Virus record (IMG/VR): IMGVR_UViG_3300046753_000142
Location: 1 to 21,291 of that record
DNA from: a virus
Direction: 5' to 3' (one strand)
Length of the DNA stretch: 21,291 bases
The translations under genes and the position numbers were made by a program. This document shows positions 20,601 to 21,291 of the stretch, piece after piece. How positions within the stretch are numbered: the stretch's first letter is position 1; each line of letters opens with the position of its first letter. A model generated the notes under the pieces. The model searched no databases, had not been told where the DNA came from, and worked only from the letters and a program-made list of their open reading frames with translations.

Positions 20601-21291
20601 GGACCGTATGACGGTGCTGAGAAGAAACGTATGCGAGAAATGGGCTGGAAACCTTACTCTATTCGGATGCCTAATGGTGAATGGAGGAGCTATGAAGGTA
20701 TGGGACCTATGACTACCTTCCTTGGGTTGGTTGCTGATGTTGCCTATGAAGGACAACGATTAGACAGCAACATCAGTGAGGAATGGTTCAGAGCTATTGT
20801 AACTTCAATCAGTATGAATGTCACTAATAAAACATTCCTATCTAGTTTTGAAGGGTTAGCTAAGGCACTCAGCGGTGAACCTGGTGAATTAAATAGATGG
20901 TTTGCTATGCAGGTGGATAGTCAACTACCATTTGCTGGTGCGAGGAATATTACCAGTAAAGCTTTAGTACCTCAATTAAAAGAAGTAGAAGATCACTGGG
21001 TAGCTTATTTGATGAATAGGAATAGGTTCTTACCACCTGTTAATGCAATGCTGCATGACGCAGTAGATGTCTATAACGGTGAGCCTATTAACTATACAGA
21101 CCCGATGACTGCTGCTATTAATTCAATCTTACCTTATTTCAAGGTAAATCCTAGTATTGAAGAGTGGCGTGAAGAACTACTTCGTACAGGTTGGGATGGA
21201 CTACAGAAACCACGTAGGAATCCAATCAATAACCGTGAATTAACTAAGGATCAATTGAATTATATCAATACCTACATGGGTAAAACATATA
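17640..21291 (+). CDS. Large internal virion protein, T7 gp16-like (3' end outside window)
   Basis: The frame from ATG 17640 stays open to the window end: 1217 residues and still going (T7 gp16 is 1318). It starts in an overlap with the previous stop. The first about 80 residues are very charged (QAEEEEILAIQNKQNELNEE). A hydrophobic Gly/Ala-rich region follows at about residues 100-215 (GLVIPTMVTGGAAAGLATNT, VALDAGIGAAIDS), possibly membrane-active. The rest is helical. Near residues 770-830 it has WNITKYMTGVQNHWVPRAGI and GLDGFTKSLGASFSARTDAY, a block I associate with the large core proteins of cyanopodoviruses. It would be ejected into the host and help pull DNA in. No transglycosylase motif is seen at its N-terminus, unlike T7 gp16. 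Confidence 0.88.
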   Translation, partial: MSDLNESLLNSLDAQGEEYQARVQAEEEEILAIQNKQNELNEEDIGAGERPGPPSPKYQSEEMKSQPAKVAQAKEQKQANESKSQEGGSDALEYLQGDGGIGGNPIRTFENLALLGQGVVDTTMDAASALLPWLKPADEAWEEMSGRNQQGEAAKFVRDTAGLVIPTMVTGGAAAGLATNTAGKLGFTALTKGAPKIVGTVALDAGIGAAIDSVSDTSEEPGNLSEILNNTLGVQTPWVHVEGDSPDVTKKKNVQEAAALSGVVGAIELALSSNRITKQIPRILTKIFDAKTKKEIVIPKEGIEVTAKTDKARVVAQTDEAQARYEADPEGQKGYDAFVNEPHEPQARAVQDAEADPILFKVDNAAIQKNVGTSNGRARPAVTAHFKKDFLKADDYTAQGKKLDGLAEELGEVNVETQIGSTKISAVDIDKAVDNLVVSAFNDPVDFAKQFDSLISASNDILGNRVQYLSEDGMKVATKAYQKFFELADPKRKRASAVLTTQSAGNVADAASAIEILGENFDTTRQQELVFDALKIMLPEIRKNQFISGKVLQLKKLADTSKKSGKGITAEWANEAGEQFRVDLKQKNDQSIEFLNTMVDISKENPEYFKPLMREFAKTNGNVDSIDKLARLAENRLGFIKKFFYDGNPEMSSYVVDLFQQTRYNSVLFGMAPIRAAEGAGKAVIVKPLTTLVGSAMTGDMKSFQRALFIYGGIRENIGRAFKVMGDEYRFAVDHPEAAAARGREDLKTGQLGDRETLDELAEVWREKGEYGKLATWNITKYMTGVQNHWVPRAGINIMSGLDGFTKSLGASFSARTDAYNSAFDVTKGAINKDEFNKIQRDLYKKAFNSEGVLTDELAKQISGEINLNQDLKMVTALEGIMKHAPVAKSIFMFPRTGLNDINYVATFSPTSLLGQGIGRARGLMKASSQFEIQEVLTEFGYKIGDDATNMANFNMLKREYQGRSIAATGLVMGAGLWALDGNLTGSGPYDGAEKKRMREMGWKPYSIRMPNGEWRSYEGMGPMTTFLGLVADVAYEGQRLDSNISEEWFRAIVTSISMNVTNKTFLSSFEGLAKALSGEPGELNRWFAMQVDSQLPFAGARNITSKALVPQLKEVEDHWVAYLMNRNRFLPPVNAMLHDAVDVYNGEPINYTDPMTAAINSILPYFKVNPSIEEWREELLRTGWDGLQKPRRNPINNRELTKDQLNYINTYMGKTY

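Noticed and set aside
20886-20900. Third copy of the AATTAAATAGAT word
   Set aside because: It lies inside the gp16-like coding frame (GELNRW codons) and lacks the GAGAC end, so it is probably chance.
1-21291. CRISPR arrays, insertion sequences, attachment sites
   Set aside because: No regularly spaced repeats, terminal inverted repeats with transposase, or integrase-linked direct repeats were seen.

Overview
The window looks like the structural half of a T7-like cyanophage genome (podovirus shape, infecting marine Synechococcus or Prochlorococcus). Three things support this. All recognisable genes lie on the + strand in the T7 order: portal, scaffold, major capsid, tail tube A, tail tube B, then internal core proteins of gp14, gp15 and gp16 type. 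An intact psbA (photosystem II D1) sits among the virion genes. A class I ribonucleotide reductase pair sits just before the portal. DNA is AT-rich, genes are tightly packed, and many overlap by 1 to about 50 bases.

Layout. 1-1439: end of a ribonucleotide reductase large subunit, an HNH/endonuclease VII-like gene wedged in the pair, and the small subunit, giving dNTPs for phage DNA. 1414-4559: two small unknown genes, portal, a small unknown gene and the acidic scaffold. 4559-8604: an accessory block between scaffold and capsid with two tiny basic proteins, psbA, a series of fibre- or decoration-like small proteins (Ig-like domain, GQLWFD and FDFP motifs, low-complexity helical fibre) and two small membrane-type proteins. 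8605-8952: the most interesting non-coding stretch. It holds a glutamine-riboswitch-like (Downstream-peptide type) pseudoknot before a 38-residue peptide gene, then a compact three-way junction with a tRNA T-arm look, then promoter-like sequence. 8953-10389: major capsid protein and two 54-residue proteins, closed by a strong intrinsic terminator at 10398-10423. 10437-21291: tail tube A, tail tube B and three internal virion proteins. The second of these carries a cell-wall-degrading domain at its C-terminus; the third runs off the window.

How it works together. The nrd genes feed replication. D1 keeps host photosynthesis supplying energy late in infection. The rest builds the capsid and the DNA ejection machinery. 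Two non-coding gaps (before psbA and before the capsid gene) share a 20-base word with 16 identities, a candidate phage promoter. With the terminator after the capsid group, this would set off a separately controlled capsid unit, as T7 does around gene 10. The riboswitch suggests that one small phage protein is tied to host glutamine, that is, nitrogen status.

No tRNA genes, CRISPR arrays, insertion sequences or complete integrase were seen. No non-coding stretch exceeds 300 bases; the longest gap is 8796-8952 (157 bases). All calls come from reading the sequence; no database search was run.
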